Source: Streptomyces sp. SJL17-4 (GTDB lineage Bacteria > Actinomycetota > Actinomycetes > Streptomycetales > Streptomycetaceae). From it: a DNA stretch of 64,000 nt. The notes under the pieces are model-generated. The model did no database searches and was not told the origin of the DNA. It worked only from the letters and a program-made list of their open reading frames with translations. The stretch is taken from assembly GCF_036826855.1 (NCBI RefSeq), contig NZ_CP104578.1, positions 3,224,001-3,288,000 of the forward strand, read 5' to 3'. Positions 1-9,341 of this stretch are shown here, one piece after another. The position numbers were made by a program, and so were the translations under genes. How positions within the stretch are numbered: position 1 is the stretch's first letter; every line of letters starts with the position of its first letter.

Positions 1-52
1 AGTGGTCCGCGCGGTCGTCCACGCGGAAGCCGTCCGTCGGACGGCACGAAGA

Positions 53-83
53 GGGGCGCCCCCATGTGCGGTGGGGGCGCCCC
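53..83. terminator. Hairpin terminator downstream of the WhiB-like gene
   Basis: A perfect 11-bp inverted repeat (GGGGCGCCCCC at 53-63 and its complement at 73-83) with a 9-nt loop lies 37 bp beyond the stop codon of the minus-strand WhiB-like gene. It is a strong GC-rich stem without a clear U-tract, as is common in Streptomyces. Confidence 0.6.
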
Positions 84-120
84 TTCCCGTACGGAACGAC
101 GGTGGTGGACCGCGCTCCCG

Positions 121-492
121 TCAGCCCGCCTGGGCGATGCGGTCGGTCGCGGCCGCCTTCCGCAGCTCCACCTCGCGCCGCCGGCGGCGGGCCAGGGCGA
201 CGCGGCGCTCCGCCGCCGTGAGCCCGCCCCACACCCCGTACGGCTCGGGCTGGAGGAGCGCGTGCTCCCGGCATTCGACCATCACGGGACAGCGGCCGCA
301 GACCCGCTTGGCCGCCGCCTCACGCGCGAGCCGGGCGGCGGTCGGCTCCTTGGAGGGGGCGAAGAACAGTCCGGCCTCGTCCCGGCGGCACACCGCCTCC
401 GCATGCCAAGGACCGGCCTCGTCCTCCCGTGCAGGGGCGCGCTGAGAGGGCACGGCGGCGACCTGGAGGGGCTGATGCGGCAGTTGCAGCAC
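121..492 (-). CDS. WhiB-family iron-sulfur transcriptional regulator
   Basis: This 123-residue protein has the WhiB-like (Wbl) signature: an isolated cysteine (AVCRRDEAGLFF), then C-x2-C-x5-C (VCGRCPVMVEC), the GVWGG turn, and a basic C-terminal tail (ARRRRREVELRK). In the family the four cysteines bind a [4Fe-4S] cluster that responds to oxygen or NO, and the protein binds DNA with a primary sigma factor. It is longer at the N-terminus than WblA or WblE. Its position beside the class I fumarase recalls the locus of WblI in S. coelicolor, but that assignment is from memory. It is monocistronic, read toward the window edge, and ends at a hairpin. Confidence 0.9.
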   Translation of the reverse strand: MLQLPHQPLQVAAVPSQRAPAREDEAGPWHAEAVCRRDEAGLFFAPSKEPTAARLAREAAAKRVCGRCPVMVECREHALLQPEPYGVWGGLTAAERRVALARRRRREVELRKAAATDRIAQAG

Positions 493-635
493 GGTCTACT
501 CCTGACGACGGCTTCGCGAGCGAGCGGCGATGCACCAGCCCTACCCGCTGTGCGCGCGCCTATGCACTGCGTGCCGCGCCGTTCCGCACTGCGGATACCC
601 CAGGGCGAATTCCGGTCACTCCCACGCCGCCTCGC

Positions 636-675
636 GCGTCACCGTCGCCGCGTCGCCGTCGCCGCGTCAGTGACC
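636..675. repeat. 14-bp tandem repeat overlapping the stop codon of the DUF1707 gene
   Basis: Units start at 636, 650 and 664: GCGTCACCGTCGCC, GCGTCGCCGTCGCC, then the gene end GCGTCAGTGACC. The TCA at 667-669 is the stop of the minus-strand DUF1707 gene, and another TCA recurs in the first unit. See the finding on stop-anchored repeats. Confidence 0.6.
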
Positions 676-1395
676 GAGATGCTTGCGCAGCTTGTCCTGG
701 AGGTCGGTGATCCACTTGCCGCGCTTGGGTCTCGCCTCGACGTTCCCGAAGACCGAGTAGCCGTTGATGACGACGACCGGGGCCTGCGGGTCGACGCCCT
801 CCAGGGTCACGACCTCGAAGTTGCCGAAGATCCCGCTGCCGTTGCCACGCAGGCTGATGTTCTCCGGGACCCGCACCTCCACGTTGCCGAAGATCGACGT
901 GGCATTGATGGTGGTCAGCCGCTGCGCGAAGATCGCCTCGGTCAGGTCGATCTCGATGTTCCCGAAGAGCGCGAACGCGTTCGTCCGGCGGCTCACGCGC
1001 CACCGCCCCTTGCGGGTGGTGCTGGAGAAGATCGCGACGAGGTTGGCCGGGGGGCCGTCGGCTCCCTCCGGGCCGTAGCCGTAGTCCGGCGCGGGCTCCT
1101 GGCGGGTCCGGGCGCCCGGCAGGTCACGGACGATCGGCTCCAGCTCCCCGACGGTCTTCGCCCGGTACACCGCGTCGATCCGGTCCGAGTGCTCCTCGGC
1201 GTCGATCCGCCCCTCGGCCAGGGCGTCCCTGAGGATGTCCGCGATCCGGTCCCGGTCCGCGTCCGAGGCCCGCAACGAGCCCTGTGGGTCGGCGAAGACG
1301 GTCTCCGCGGAGGCGGGCTCGGCAGGCTTGGCGGGCGCGGCCTGCCGCTGCGGCTCCGGCTGCATTTCGGGTTCGGGCTTCTTTTCGAGGTCCAC
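667..1395 (-). CDS. DUF1707 (SHOCT-like) domain protein with a LiaF-like C-terminal region
   Basis: The protein has 242 residues. Residues about 1-40 are a charged, Pro/Ala-rich leader. Residues about 40-95 carry the DUF1707 signature (LRASDADRDR, LAEGRIDAEEHSDRID, AKTVGELEPIVRDLP). The C-terminal half repeats an FGN motif (FALFGNIEIDL, SIFGNVEVRV, GIFGNFEVV, SVFGNVEA), like the beta-helical C-terminal domain of cell-wall stress proteins of the LiaF/VraT type. No transmembrane segment is obvious, so it is probably cytoplasmic or peripheral. A role in envelope stress is an inference from the fold. It faces away from the fumarase gene, so 1396-1613 holds divergent promoters. Confidence 0.8.
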   Translation of the reverse strand: MDLEKKPEPEMQPEPQRQAAPAKPAEPASAETVFADPQGSLRASDADRDRIADILRDALAEGRIDAEEHSDRIDAVYRAKTVGELEPIVRDLPGARTRQEPAPDYGYGPEGADGPPANLVAIFSSTTRKGRWRVSRRTNAFALFGNIEIDLTEAIFAQRLTTINATSIFGNVEVRVPENISLRGNGSGIFGNFEVVTLEGVDPQAPVVVINGYSVFGNVEARPKRGKWITDLQDKLRKHLGH

Positions 1396-1613
1396 GTCGC
1401 CAGCCTAGCGAAACGCGATAGATCGCGACCAGGGGGCGGGCCGGGCCCTGTGGACAAGGTCTCGAACCGGAAGCCGAAACACGCCACTCCGGCACGGTCC
1501 CCGCCCCAAGTGAGCCTTACCTCACAGGACCGCGCCCGGGCCCGCGTTCTACGCTGGAGGGCGCACTGCCAACGGAGGCGGTGCGCCGTCTTGCCGAGTG
1601 AGGAATGGCCCCC

Positions 1614-3284
1614 ATGCCAGAGTTTGCGTACTCCGATCTGCTCCCCCTGGGAGAGGACACCACGCCCTACCGCCTGGTGACCTCCGAAGGTGTCTCCACC
1701 TTCGAGGCCGACGGCCGTACGTTCCTCAAGGTCGAGCCGGAGGCGCTGCGCACGCTGGCCGCCGAGGCGATCCACGACATCCAGCACTTCCTGCGGCCGG
1801 CCCACCTGGCCCAGCTGCGCCGGATCATCGACGACCCGGAGGCGTCGAGCAACGACAAGTTCGTCGCGCTCGACCTCCTCAAGAACGCGAACATCGCCGC
1901 CGCGGGTGTCCTGCCCATGTGCCAGGACACCGGCACCGCGATCGTCATGGGCAAGCGCGGGCAGAACGTGCTGACCTCCGGCCGCGACGAGGAGGCCCTG
2001 TCCAAGGGCGTCTACGACGCGTACACCAAGCTCAACCTGCGGTACTCGCAGATGGCCCCGGTCACCATGTGGGAGGAGAAGAACACCGGCTCGAACCTGC
2101 CCGCGCAGATCGAGCTGTACGCGACCGACGGCGGCGCGTACAAGTTCCTCTTCATGGCCAAGGGCGGCGGCTCCGCCAACAAGTCCTTCCTCTACCAGGA
2201 GACGAAGGCCGTCCTCAACGAGGCGAGCATGATGAAGTTCCTGGAGGAGAAGATCCGCTCGCTCGGCACGGCGGCCTGCCCGCCGTACCACCTGGCGATC
2301 GTCGTCGGCGGCACGTCCGCCGAGTTCGCGCTGAAGACCGCGAAGTACGCCTCCGCGCACTACCTGGACGAGCTGCCCACCGAGGGCTCGGCCGAGACCG
2401 GCCACGGCTTCCGCGACAAGGAGCTCGAGGAGAAGGTCTTCGAGCTGACGCAGAAGATCGGCATCGGCGCGCAGTTCGGCGGCAAGTACTTCTGCCACGA
2501 CGTCCGCGTCGTCCGCCTCCCCCGCCACGGCGCCTCGCTGCCCGTCGCGATCGCCGTCTCCTGCTCGGCCGACCGCCAGGCCGTCGCGAAGATCACCGCC
2601 GAGGGCGTCTTCCTGGAGCAGCTGGAGACCGACCCGGCGCGCTTCCTGCCCGAGACGACCGACGCGCACCTCTCCGAGGAGAGCGATGTCGTCACCATCG
2701 ACCTCAACCAGCCGATGGACGACATCCTCGCCGAGCTGACCAAGTACCCGGTCAAGACCCGCCTCTCCCTCAACGGCCCGCTGGTCGTGGCGCGCGACAT
2801 CGCGCACGCCAAGATCAAGGAGCGCCTGGACGCGGGCGAGGAGATGCCGCAGTACCTGAAGGACCACCCGGTCTACTACGCGGGCCCGGCGAAGACCCCC
2901 GGGGGGTACGCCTCCGGTTCCTTCGGTCCGACGACGGCCGGCCGGATGGACTCGTACGTCGAGCAGTTCCAGGCGGCGGGCGGCTCCAAGGTCATGCTGG
3001 CCAAGGGCAACCGCTCGCAGCAGGTCACGAACGCCTGTGGCAGCCACGGCGGCTTCTACCTCGGCTCGATCGGCGGCCCGGCGGCGCGGCTCGCGCAGGA
3101 CTGCATCAAGAAGGTCGAGGTCGTCGAGTACGAGGAGCTCGGCATGGAGGCGGTCTGGAAGATCGAGGTCGAGGACTTCCCGGCGTTCATCGTGGTGGAC
3201 GACAAGGGCAACGACTTCTTCCAGAACCCGGCCCCGGAGCCGACGTTCACCCACATCCCGGTGCGGGGCCCCGGCCTCGGCTGA
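1614..3284 (+). CDS. Class I fumarate hydratase (Fe-S dependent)
   Basis: This enzyme reversibly hydrates fumarate to malate in the TCA cycle, in the cytoplasm, using a [4Fe-4S] cluster. The 556-residue single-chain form (fused alpha and beta parts) matches the family: N-terminal [12 protein letters not shown] and [15 protein letters not shown]-terminal [16 protein letters not shown], with the cluster cysteines in these blocks. I place the start at the ATG at 1614 because GAGTGAGGA lies at suitable spacing; the ATG at 1605 touches that ribosome site. A class II fumarase lies 7.7 kb away, so this genome carries both oxygen-sensitive and oxygen-stable forms. A GC hairpin follows the stop. Confidence 0.95.
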   Translation: MPEFAYSDLLPLGEDTTPYRLVTSEGVSTFEADGRTFLKVEPEALRTLAAEAIHDIQHFLRPAHLAQLRRIIDDPEASSNDKFVALDLLKNANIAAAGVLPMCQDTGTAIVMGKRGQNVLTSGRDEEALSKGVYDAYTKLNLRYSQMAPVTMWEEKNTGSNLPAQIELYATDGGAYKFLFMAKGGGSANKSFLYQETKAVLNEASMMKFLEEKIRSLGTAACPPYHLAIVVGGTSAEFALKTAKYASAHYLDELPTEGSAETGHGFRDKELEEKVFELTQKIGIGAQFGGKYFCHDVRVVRLPRHGASLPVAIAVSCSADRQAVAKITAEGVFLEQLETDPARFLPETTDAHLSEESDVVTIDLNQPMDDILAELTKYPVKTRLSLNGPLVVARDIAHAKIKERLDAGEEMPQYLKDHPVYYAGPAKTPGGYASGSFGPTTAGRMDSYVEQFQAAGGSKVMLAKGNRSQQVTNACGSHGGFYLGSIGGPAARLAQDCIKKVEVVEYEELGMEAVWKIEVEDFPAFIVVDDKGNDFFQNPAPEPTFTHIPVRGPGLG

Positions 3285-3305
3285 GACGCCCCCAGAACCA
3301 CCAGA

Positions 3306-3328
3306 GCCCCCGGCGCCCCGCCGGGGGC
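3306..3328 (+). terminator. Hairpin after the class I fumarase
   Basis: A perfect 9-bp stem (GCCCCCGGC / GCCGGGGGC) with a 5-nt loop lies 22 bp after the fumarase stop. Confidence 0.5.
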
Positions 3329-3444
3329 GGGCCCGTGGGTGGCGAGATGCGTCGCGGCGGGAACCCGCCGTTCCGCAAACGCTCCGACGCGTCGGCCCTC
3401 CGCCAGGATGGGCACGGGGCGGGCAGGCGGGAGGGGTGGCGGAC

Positions 3445-4257
3445 GTGACGCACATGACGGATGTCCAGAACCGGTGCGGGGAGGGCCCCGACCCCTTCGA
3501 GGGGCTCGTCCTCAGACGCCTGGACGAGATCCGGCAGGCGCTGCGGTGCGCCGAGACCGGACCGCCGCCTCCGGGGACCCTCGCCGGGACCGACGTGGAG
3601 GTCGTCACCGGGGCGCCGGCCATCGCCGAACGGTACGCGGCGCTCCAGCGCTCGGCCCGGCGCGAGATCCTCGCGCTCTCCGCCGGGCCCGCCGTCGCGG
3701 TGCCGGCGGCGGCCAACTCCGGGCAGCGGGAGGCGATGCGGGCGGGGGTGCGGTACCGGGTGGTGTACGAGCGGGACACGCTCACCCACTCCGACACCCC
3801 GCCGCTGCTCGAACACTGGGCTTCGCTGGGCGAGGAGATGCGGGTCGCGTTCGGACTGCCGCTGAAGGTGGTGCTCGTGGACCGGGCGCGGGCGCTCGTC
3901 GTCCCGCTGGTGGACGACGAGCGGGAGGGCGCCCCGGGGAAGGACGACGAGCCGACCGCCACGGTGCTGCGGTCGCGACCGCTGATCGATGCGCTCGGCT
4001 GGATCTTCGACCGGGTCTGGGACAGCGCGCTGCCGGTGCCTGTGGCGCTCGCGGCGGCGGTCGACGGGCCGTTGACCGCGGAGGACCGACGGCTGCTGAC
4101 ACTGCTGCTCAACGGGTACACGGACCAGGCGATCGGGTCCCAACTGGGCGTGTCGGAACGGACGGTGCAGCGGCGGGTGCGGAGGCTGCTGGCGCTGGCG
4201 GGGGTTCGGAGTCGGCTGCAGCTCGGCTGGCACGCGGCCCGTCACCACTGGCTCTGA
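3445..4257 (+). CDS. LuxR-type helix-turn-helix regulator with a TrmB-like sensor region
   Basis: The 270-residue protein ends in a LuxR/GerE DNA-binding domain (LTAEDRRLLTLLLNGYTDQAIGSQLGVSERTVQRRVRRLLALAGVRSRLQLG). The middle (AALQRSARREILALSAGP through LKVVLVDRARALVVPLVDDE) resembles the phospholipase-D-like sensor region of TrmB-type regulators in actinomycetes. No receiver aspartate pocket is seen, so it is not a response regulator. The start is chosen as the GTG at 3445 because GGGAGGGG precedes it by 8 nt; the GTG at 3436 and the ATG at 3454 are alternatives. The target is unknown; the adjacent secreted protease gene is one candidate. Confidence 0.8.
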   Translation: MTHMTDVQNRCGEGPDPFEGLVLRRLDEIRQALRCAETGPPPPGTLAGTDVEVVTGAPAIAERYAALQRSARREILALSAGPAVAVPAAANSGQREAMRAGVRYRVVYERDTLTHSDTPPLLEHWASLGEEMRVAFGLPLKVVLVDRARALVVPLVDDEREGAPGKDDEPTATVLRSRPLIDALGWIFDRVWDSALPVPVALAAAVDGPLTAEDRRLLTLLLNGYTDQAIGSQLGVSERTVQRRVRRLLALAGVRSRLQLGWHAARHHWL

Positions 4258-4430
4258 CCCCCTGCGAACCGCCCACACCGCGCGTGCCGCGCCGGCCTGT
4301 AGCCCGTACGGGCCGCGCCCGCCCGGCCGAGTGCGGCGTACACCGGCCCTGGCCGCAGGGCACGACGGGACGGCGGCGGTGTCGGGTTCACGACACGGCG
4401 GTAAGGCGACAGGGGCGAGGGCCTGTTGGG

Positions 4431-4460
4431 ACGGCGGACGCGTGGCAACGTGTCCGCCGT
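4431..4460 (+). promoter_or_regulatory. Inverted repeat upstream of the subtilisin-like protease gene
   Basis: ACGGCGGAC (4431-4439) and its exact complement GTCCGCCGT (4452-4460) flank a 12-nt spacer, 32 bp before the protease ATG. It could be an operator or a leader hairpin. Apart from this dyad and the ribosome site GGAAGGA at 4481, I see nothing in 4258-4492. Confidence 0.4.
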
Positions 4461-4492
4461 TCGCACAACAGGACGCCGCCGGAAGGACATCC

Positions 4493-7117
4493 ATGTCCCG
4501 TCGCAGATCGACCGCGATATCCACCGCCCTCGCACTGGCCGCCGCCTCTCTCGCCCTCACCGTGGGCCCCGCAGCGGCAGACGCCGACCCCGCCCCCGCC
4601 CCCGTGGCCGACAAGCTGGGCGCCCACGACCGCGCCCTGCTCGCGCGGTACGAGCGGCAGCACGCCACCGCCCGGAGCGCGGCCGCCGCGCCCGGCTTCG
4701 CCACCCTGATCGTCGCCGTCGCCGAAGGCCGTACCGCCGAGGCGGAGGCCGCGCTCGCCGAGCTGGGCGCGGGCGTGAAGACGGTCCGTACCGACGATTC
4801 CGTCGGCTACCTCAAGGCCAATGTCCCCTTCGGTCTCGTCGAGCAGGTCGCCGCCCTCGACTCCGTCGCCGCCGTCGACCTCGACGAGCTCCTCGAGATC
4901 GAGGACACACGTGTGGACGGCGCGGCCGCGGCGGGCGCCACGGCCGCCCGCACGCCCGGTGCCGCGCTGCCCGCCGCCCCCTCCGCCGCCACGCCGGACG
5001 CCAATCCGTACATGCCGACCCGTGAGACCGGGTCCACGGACTTCAAGGGCGACCACCCGACCTTCGACGGGCGGGGGGTGACCATCGGGATCATGGACAC
5101 CGGTGTCGACCCGACGCACCCGGCGCTCGCGCGGACGACGACCGGCGAGAACAAGCTGGTCGAGTCGGTGACGGGCACCGACCCGAACAACTTCATCGAC
5201 CTGATCTTCGACTCCAGCTGGTTCCTGATGGGCCGGCAGCAGTCCGGTCCGACCGTCGTCACCCCCGACGGACAGGCCTGGACCGGTCCGTCCGGCTCCG
5301 ACCTGCGGGTGCAGAACCGCCTGCTGTCGATGCCCGGCGGCAAGCAGCGGAGGATCGGTGTCCTCTTCCGTGACGGGGACGGTTCGATCCGGGTCGACAC
5401 GGACGGCGACTTCGACTTCACCGACGAGGAGGCGATGCGGCAGTTCGGCGTCGACCGCCAGATCGGGTACCTCGGCACGGACGACCCCGCGACGCCGGTC
5501 AACGAGCGCGTCCCCTTCACCGTCCAGTGGAAGAAGGTCAACGCCACCACCATCGGTGTGAACGTCAACGTCATCACCGAGGCGCACGGCACCCACGTCG
5601 CCGGCATCACCGCCGCGCACGGCCTGTACGGCGGCGCCATGGACGGGCAGGCGCCGGGCGCGAAGCTCGTCTCGATGAAGGCCTGCCACGCGGCCGGCTG
5701 CTCCTCGGCCGCGCTCACCGACGGCATGATCGACCTCGCCACGCGGTACGGCGTCGACGTCATCAACATGTCGATCGGGTCGAGCCCCGAGCTCAACGAC
5801 GGCCAGAGCGCCCGCGCGCTCGTCTACAACCGGCTGATCGACACCACCGGCGTCCAGCTCTTCATCTCCGCCGGCAACTCCGGCGCGGGGACGAACACGG
5901 TCGGCGACCCGACCGGCGGCGACAAGGTCGTCAGCGTCGGCGCGGCCGTCTCGGACGCCACCTGGTGGGCGAACTACGGCTCGCGGACGAAGGACGCCCG
6001 CGCCATGTTCCCGTTCTCCTCGCGCGGCCCGCGCGAGGACGGCGGCTTCAAGCCGGACGTCACCGCGCCCGGCTCGGCCGTCTCCACCACCCCCGACTGG
6101 ATCGCTCCCTCCTCCGTCCCCGAGACCGGCTACGAGCTGCCGCCCGGCTACTCGATGCTGAACGGCACCTCGATGTCGTCCCCGCAGGCCGCCGGCGCCG
6201 GTGCCCTGCTGCTCTCGGCCGCGAAGCAGTCCGGGGTCTCCGCCTCGCCCGCCGAGCTGCGGGCCGCGATCTACTCCACCGCCCGCTGGAACGGCAAGGC
6301 CGACGCGGTCGCCCAGGGCCGCGGCCAGTTCGACGTGCCGAAGGCCTGGTCCGTCCTCGGTCAGGGCAAGGCGGCGACCTCCGACACCGTCACCGTCTCG
6401 GCTCCCGTGTGCACCCCGCTCTCCGGCCAGCTCGTCACCCCGCACCGGGGCAGCGGCCTCTTCAACAGCTGCGCCCCCGGGGCGGGCGGCCAGGCCGTCG
6501 GTGAGGAGCGCGCGTACGCGCTGACCGTGACCCGCACCACCGGCTCCGACCTTCCCGTACGGTACGAGGTCGGGCTGAAGGGCGGCGACGACACCTACTC
6601 CGTGCCGTCCTCCGTGGTCCTCGCCAAGAACGTGCCGACCACGCTGATGGTGACGGCGAAGCCGCCCACCCAGGGCGTCCACTCCGCGGTCCTCGTCCTC
6701 GACGACGGGAACACCCGGGCCGTCGAGCAGCACACGATGCTCGCGGTCGAGGCCGCCGTCCCGCTGGAGATCGGCGGGACCCCGCTGACCGTCACCGGCG
6801 TCACGTACCGCAACGACACGGTGCACTACACGGTGGCCGTGCCGGCCGGGGCGAGCACGCTGACCGTCTCGATGGACGGCCTGGACGAGGGCAGCCAGAC
6901 CCGCTGGTGGGCCTTCAAGCCGACCGGCGTCTCCGGTGAGACCTCCGCCGGCGGCACGATCTACTGCTACAACGGCTACCTCGACGGCTACGGCTGCGAC
7001 CCGAAGTCCCGGACGTACGACAAGCCCGCCGCGGGTGTCTGGGAGCTGGTCGTGGAGTCCCGGCGCACGTCCCCGCTGTGGGCGAACCCGTACACGCTGA
7101 CGGCCACCGTCTCCTGA
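4493..7117 (+). CDS. Secreted S8 (subtilisin-family) serine protease
   Basis: The 874-residue preproprotein begins with a twin-basic signal peptide (MSRRRSTAIS, then a hydrophobic alanine-rich core ending near DADPAPA) and an I9-like propeptide. The catalytic triad is visible: Asp202 in TIGIMDTGVD, His365 in EAHGTHVAG and Ser560 in NGTSMSSP, with the oxyanion asparagine in SAGNSG. The 163-residue Asp-to-His gap is far larger than in subtilisin, implying an inserted domain like that of KP-43 or tripeptidyl-peptidase-like enzymes. Residues after about 640 form beta-sandwich-like modules. The start follows GGAAGGA by 5 nt. It likely degrades extracellular protein during growth on polymers or mycelial recycling. 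Confidence 0.93.
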   Translation: MSRRRSTAISTALALAAASLALTVGPAAADADPAPAPVADKLGAHDRALLARYERQHATARSAAAAPGFATLIVAVAEGRTAEAEAALAELGAGVKTVRTDDSVGYLKANVPFGLVEQVAALDSVAAVDLDELLEIEDTRVDGAAAAGATAARTPGAALPAAPSAATPDANPYMPTRETGSTDFKGDHPTFDGRGVTIGIMDTGVDPTHPALARTTTGENKLVESVTGTDPNNFIDLIFDSSWFLMGRQQSGPTVVTPDGQAWTGPSGSDLRVQNRLLSMPGGKQRRIGVLFRDGDGSIRVDTDGDFDFTDEEAMRQFGVDRQIGYLGTDDPATPVNERVPFTVQWKKVNATTIGVNVNVITEAHGTHVAGITAAHGLYGGAMDGQAPGAKLVSMKACHAAGCSSAALTDGMIDLATRYGVDVINMSIGSSPELNDGQSARALVYNRLIDTTGVQLFISAGNSGAGTNTVGDPTGGDKVVSVGAAVSDATWWANYGSRTKDARAMFPFSSRGPREDGGFKPDVTAPGSAVSTTPDWIAPSSVPETGYELPPGYSMLNGTSMSSPQAAGAGALLLSAAKQSGVSASPAELRAAIYSTARWNGKADAVAQGRGQFDVPKAWSVLGQGKAATSDTVTVSAPVCTPLSGQLVTPHRGSGLFNSCAPGAGGQAVGEERAYALTVTRTTGSDLPVRYEVGLKGGDDTYSVPSSVVLAKNVPTTLMVTAKPPTQGVHSAVLVLDDGNTRAVEQHTMLAVEAAVPLEIGGTPLTVTGVTYRNDTVHYTVAVPAGASTLTVSMDGLDEGSQTRWWAFKPTGVSGETSAGGTIYCYNGYLDGYGCDPKSRTYDKPAAGVWELVVESRRTSPLWANPYTLTATVS

Positions 7118-7135
7118 CGGACACTCCACAACGGC

Positions 7136-7181
7136 GCGGCCCCGGTCCTTGGTGAGCCTCACCGCATGGGACCGGGGCTGC
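7136..7181 (+). terminator. Terminator after the S8 protease gene
   Basis: Arms 7136-7148 and 7169-7181 pair over 13 positions with one G-U pair. The loop contains a second small hairpin (GGTGAG/CTCACC). Confidence 0.6.
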
Positions 7182-7299
7182 GGCTTCGTCGATCTCCGCT
7201 CAGAAAGTCGCTACCGACCGGTAGCCAATTCGTTGCCTACTGTCCAGTATTGAGCGCGAGCATGCCAAAGTCCTGAGCTGGTCGACCAAGGAGCCCCCC

Positions 7300-7941
7300 A
7301 TGCCCGTCACGCCCTTCCGCAGGCGCGCCGCCGCCGGAACCACCGCCACGCTCGCGCTGACCGCCTTCCTCGTCGTCGGCCCCGCCCCCACCGCCTCCGC
7401 CTCCGACCCGGACGGCCACAGCACGTCGACCGCCGCCTTCAAGGACGTCGACTACACGACCTGGCGCCGTGACGTGGCGGCCGTGGTCGCGCAGGCCCGC
7501 CCGTACATCGAGGAGCGTTCCAAGAACGCCGGCACCGAGAAGCAGGCGATCGTCCTCGACATCGACAACAGCTCGCTGGAGACGGACTTCCACCCCTTCT
7601 GGGAGCTGCCCACCCCGGCCATCGCCGATGTGCGCGCCCTCGTCCGCGACGCCCACGACCGCGGGGTCGACGTCTTCTTCGTCACCGCCCGCCCGGGGAT
7701 CATCCACTCCCTCACCGACTGGAACCTGAAGCAGGCCGGCTACCCGGTCGACGGGCTGTACGTGCGCTCGCTTCCCGACCTGTTCGCCGAGGTCAGCGCG
7801 TACAAGACGGAGCAGCGCGCCAAGATCGAGGGCAAGGGCTACACGATCATCGCGAACATCGGCAACAACACCACCGACCTGGTCGGCGGCCACGCCGAGC
7901 GGACGTTCAAGCTCCCGGACTACGGCGGCAAGCTCTCCTGA
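7300..7941 (+). CDS. Secreted HAD-superfamily acid phosphatase
   Basis: This is a 213-residue exported protein: residues 1-35 are a signal peptide (RRRAAAGTTATLAL... TASA). HAD motif I is AIVLDIDNSSLETD, motif II is VFFVTAR, and a late acidic motif is weak (ANIGNNTTDLVGG). It resembles class B or plant-vegetative-storage-type acid phosphatases that release phosphate outside the cell. Motif I reads D-x-D-N-S, where most relatives have D-x-D-x-T, and the usual late DD is replaced by NN. Substrate range and full activity are therefore uncertain. It ends only 15 bp from a convergent gene. Confidence 0.85.
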   Translation: MPVTPFRRRAAAGTTATLALTAFLVVGPAPTASASDPDGHSTSTAAFKDVDYTTWRRDVAAVVAQARPYIEERSKNAGTEKQAIVLDIDNSSLETDFHPFWELPTPAIADVRALVRDAHDRGVDVFFVTARPGIIHSLTDWNLKQAGYPVDGLYVRSLPDLFAEVSAYKTEQRAKIEGKGYTIIANIGNNTTDLVGGHAERTFKLPDYGGKLS

Positions 7942-7956
7942 ACACGCGAACACGGC

Positions 7957-8457
7957 TCACCTGGTGATGTGGAACTCCAGTCGTGAGTAGTCCCCGTCCG
8001 GGGTCGAGCGGATGGTGCCGCGCGCGTCCTTGAAGTCACCGGTCCCGCCGGTGACGGCGATGTCGAACGCGGCCCGTTCCTCGGAAGCCGGGTCGACCGA
8101 CAGCAGGGTCTGCCCCGTCAGTTGCCCACCGGGACCACCGTTCAGCACGAAGGTGCCCACGCACATGATGTCGTTGGGATTCCCGGTGCGTACGACGGTG
8201 CAGGCCACGCCGTCCCGGCCGACCTTCTCTCCGCCCTTGGACTTGAAGAGGTCGTCGGCGAAGGCGAACGAGGTCCCGAGCTCGGGCGGCGGCCCGGTCG
8301 CGTCGTCGTCACCCTGACCGGTCGGGATCTCCTTGGCGTAGACCGTGAACTCGAACCCGTCGGCAGCCGAGGCCGGGACGGCGGCGACGGCGGAAAAGGC
8401 ACCTGCGGCGACCGCGGTGACTCCGAGAACGCCGATCCTCCTGAAGCTGCGGAACAT
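7957..8457 (-). CDS. Secreted allene-oxide-cyclase-barrel-like (dirigent-like) protein
   Basis: The 166-residue protein has a signal peptide (MFRSFRRIGVLGVTAVAAGAFSAVAA...ASA) and one beta-barrel domain. Key blocks are SFAFADDLF, GVACTVVRTGNPNDIMCVGTFVLNGG, GQLTGQTLL and the closing FDIAVTGGTGDFKDARGTI. That last stretch is the conserved end of allene oxide cyclase or dirigent barrels. In plants such barrels bind or guide small hydrophobic substrates; in Streptomyces the function is unknown. The ATG at 8457 follows GCAGGAGGCAGG, a strong ribosome site. Confidence 0.8.
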   Translation of the reverse strand: MFRSFRRIGVLGVTAVAAGAFSAVAAVPASAADGFEFTVYAKEIPTGQGDDDATGPPPELGTSFAFADDLFKSKGGEKVGRDGVACTVVRTGNPNDIMCVGTFVLNGGPGGQLTGQTLLSVDPASEERAAFDIAVTGGTGDFKDARGTIRSTPDGDYSRLEFHITR

Positions 8458-8595
8458 GTCCTGCCTCCTGCGGGGAGCCCCCCTCGGGATCTTCGGACCT
8501 GCTGCGGACCTGCTTCGGACCTGCTTCACATTGTGCGATGCCCGCCCTGGATACGCCCGTCCGGGGGACGCCGGCCCCGCACTACGCTGACGCGC

Positions 8596-9258
8596 ATGAG
8601 ACACCCCATACGGACCCTGGCCCCGGCCGCCGCCGCCCTGGCGGCGGGGCTGCTGCTCGCCGGCTGCGGCGACGTCGAGCCGATGCCCGAGGTCACGCAG
8701 GGCGCACGCCCCACGGCGGCACCCGCCACAGAGGCGGCGGCACCCGCCACGAAGGCGCCCGCGGCCGCCGCGTCGCACCTGACCGTCGGCGGTCCGGGGA
8801 CGGCCTGCGCACTGCCCGTCTCCTTCGGTGTGGCGGAGAAGTGGACGCCCAAGGCGATCGAGGACCCCGAGAACCCGGAGTTCGCGGCGTTCACCCGGCG
8901 GGGGCCGGCCACCATGCGCTGCGAGGTGGACGCCAAGCCGGCCGGTCACGTCGGCTTCCTGCGGGTCTGGACGTCCGGGAAGGGCTCGGCCAGGACGGCA
9001 CTCGAAGGGTTCGTGAAGGCCGAGCAGAACACCTCCGAGGTCACCTACAAGGAGGGCGCGTCCGGCGCGGGGCCCGTCACCGAGGTGACGTACACCGTCT
9101 ACAACGAGCTGATGGAGGAGTCGAAGGAGGAGCGCGCCTTCGCCGTCTCGACGCCGAAGGGGACGGTGATCGTGCACCTCGGCGGGCTCGACACCGCGGA
9201 GCACCGGGCGATGATCCCGGCCTACGAACTGGCCAGGAGCACGCTCAAGACACTGTGA
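8596..9258 (+). CDS. Putative lipoprotein, function unknown
   Basis: The 220-residue protein has a type II signal sequence with lipobox LLAG-C at about residues 20-24, an Ala/Pro/Thr-rich linker to about residue 55, and a compact mixed domain (ACALPVSFGVAEKW ... TVYNELMEESKEERAF ... VIVHLGGLDT). The cysteines at ACALP and MRCEV could form a disulfide. It is probably anchored to the outer face of the membrane. Nothing in it indicates an enzyme. Confidence 0.8.
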   Translation: MRHPIRTLAPAAAALAAGLLLAGCGDVEPMPEVTQGARPTAAPATEAAAPATKAPAAAASHLTVGGPGTACALPVSFGVAEKWTPKAIEDPENPEFAAFTRRGPATMRCEVDAKPAGHVGFLRVWTSGKGSARTALEGFVKAEQNTSEVTYKEGASGAGPVTEVTYTVYNELMEESKEERAFAVSTPKGTVIVHLGGLDTAEHRAMIPAYELARSTLKTL

Positions 9259-9284
9259 GCCCGCCCCCCGTGCCGAGCACGGCC

Positions 9285-9316
9285 GTGGCCCCCGTCCGAT
9301 CCCGGACGGGGGCCAC
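9285..9316. terminator. Bidirectional terminator between lipoprotein and GDSL lipase genes
   Basis: A perfect 14-bp stem (85-98 with 303-316 of this stretch) and a 4-nt loop, followed by GTTTCC, serves two convergent genes. Confidence 0.75.
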
Positions 9317-9341
9317 GTTTCCTGAAGGGACGGTACGTCGG

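Noticed and set aside
993..4121. A 1042-codon open frame on the minus strand across the class I fumarase
   Set aside because: It is antisense to strongly conserved fumarase sequence and translates to low-complexity Arg/Pro/Ser text; a typical high-GC shadow frame.
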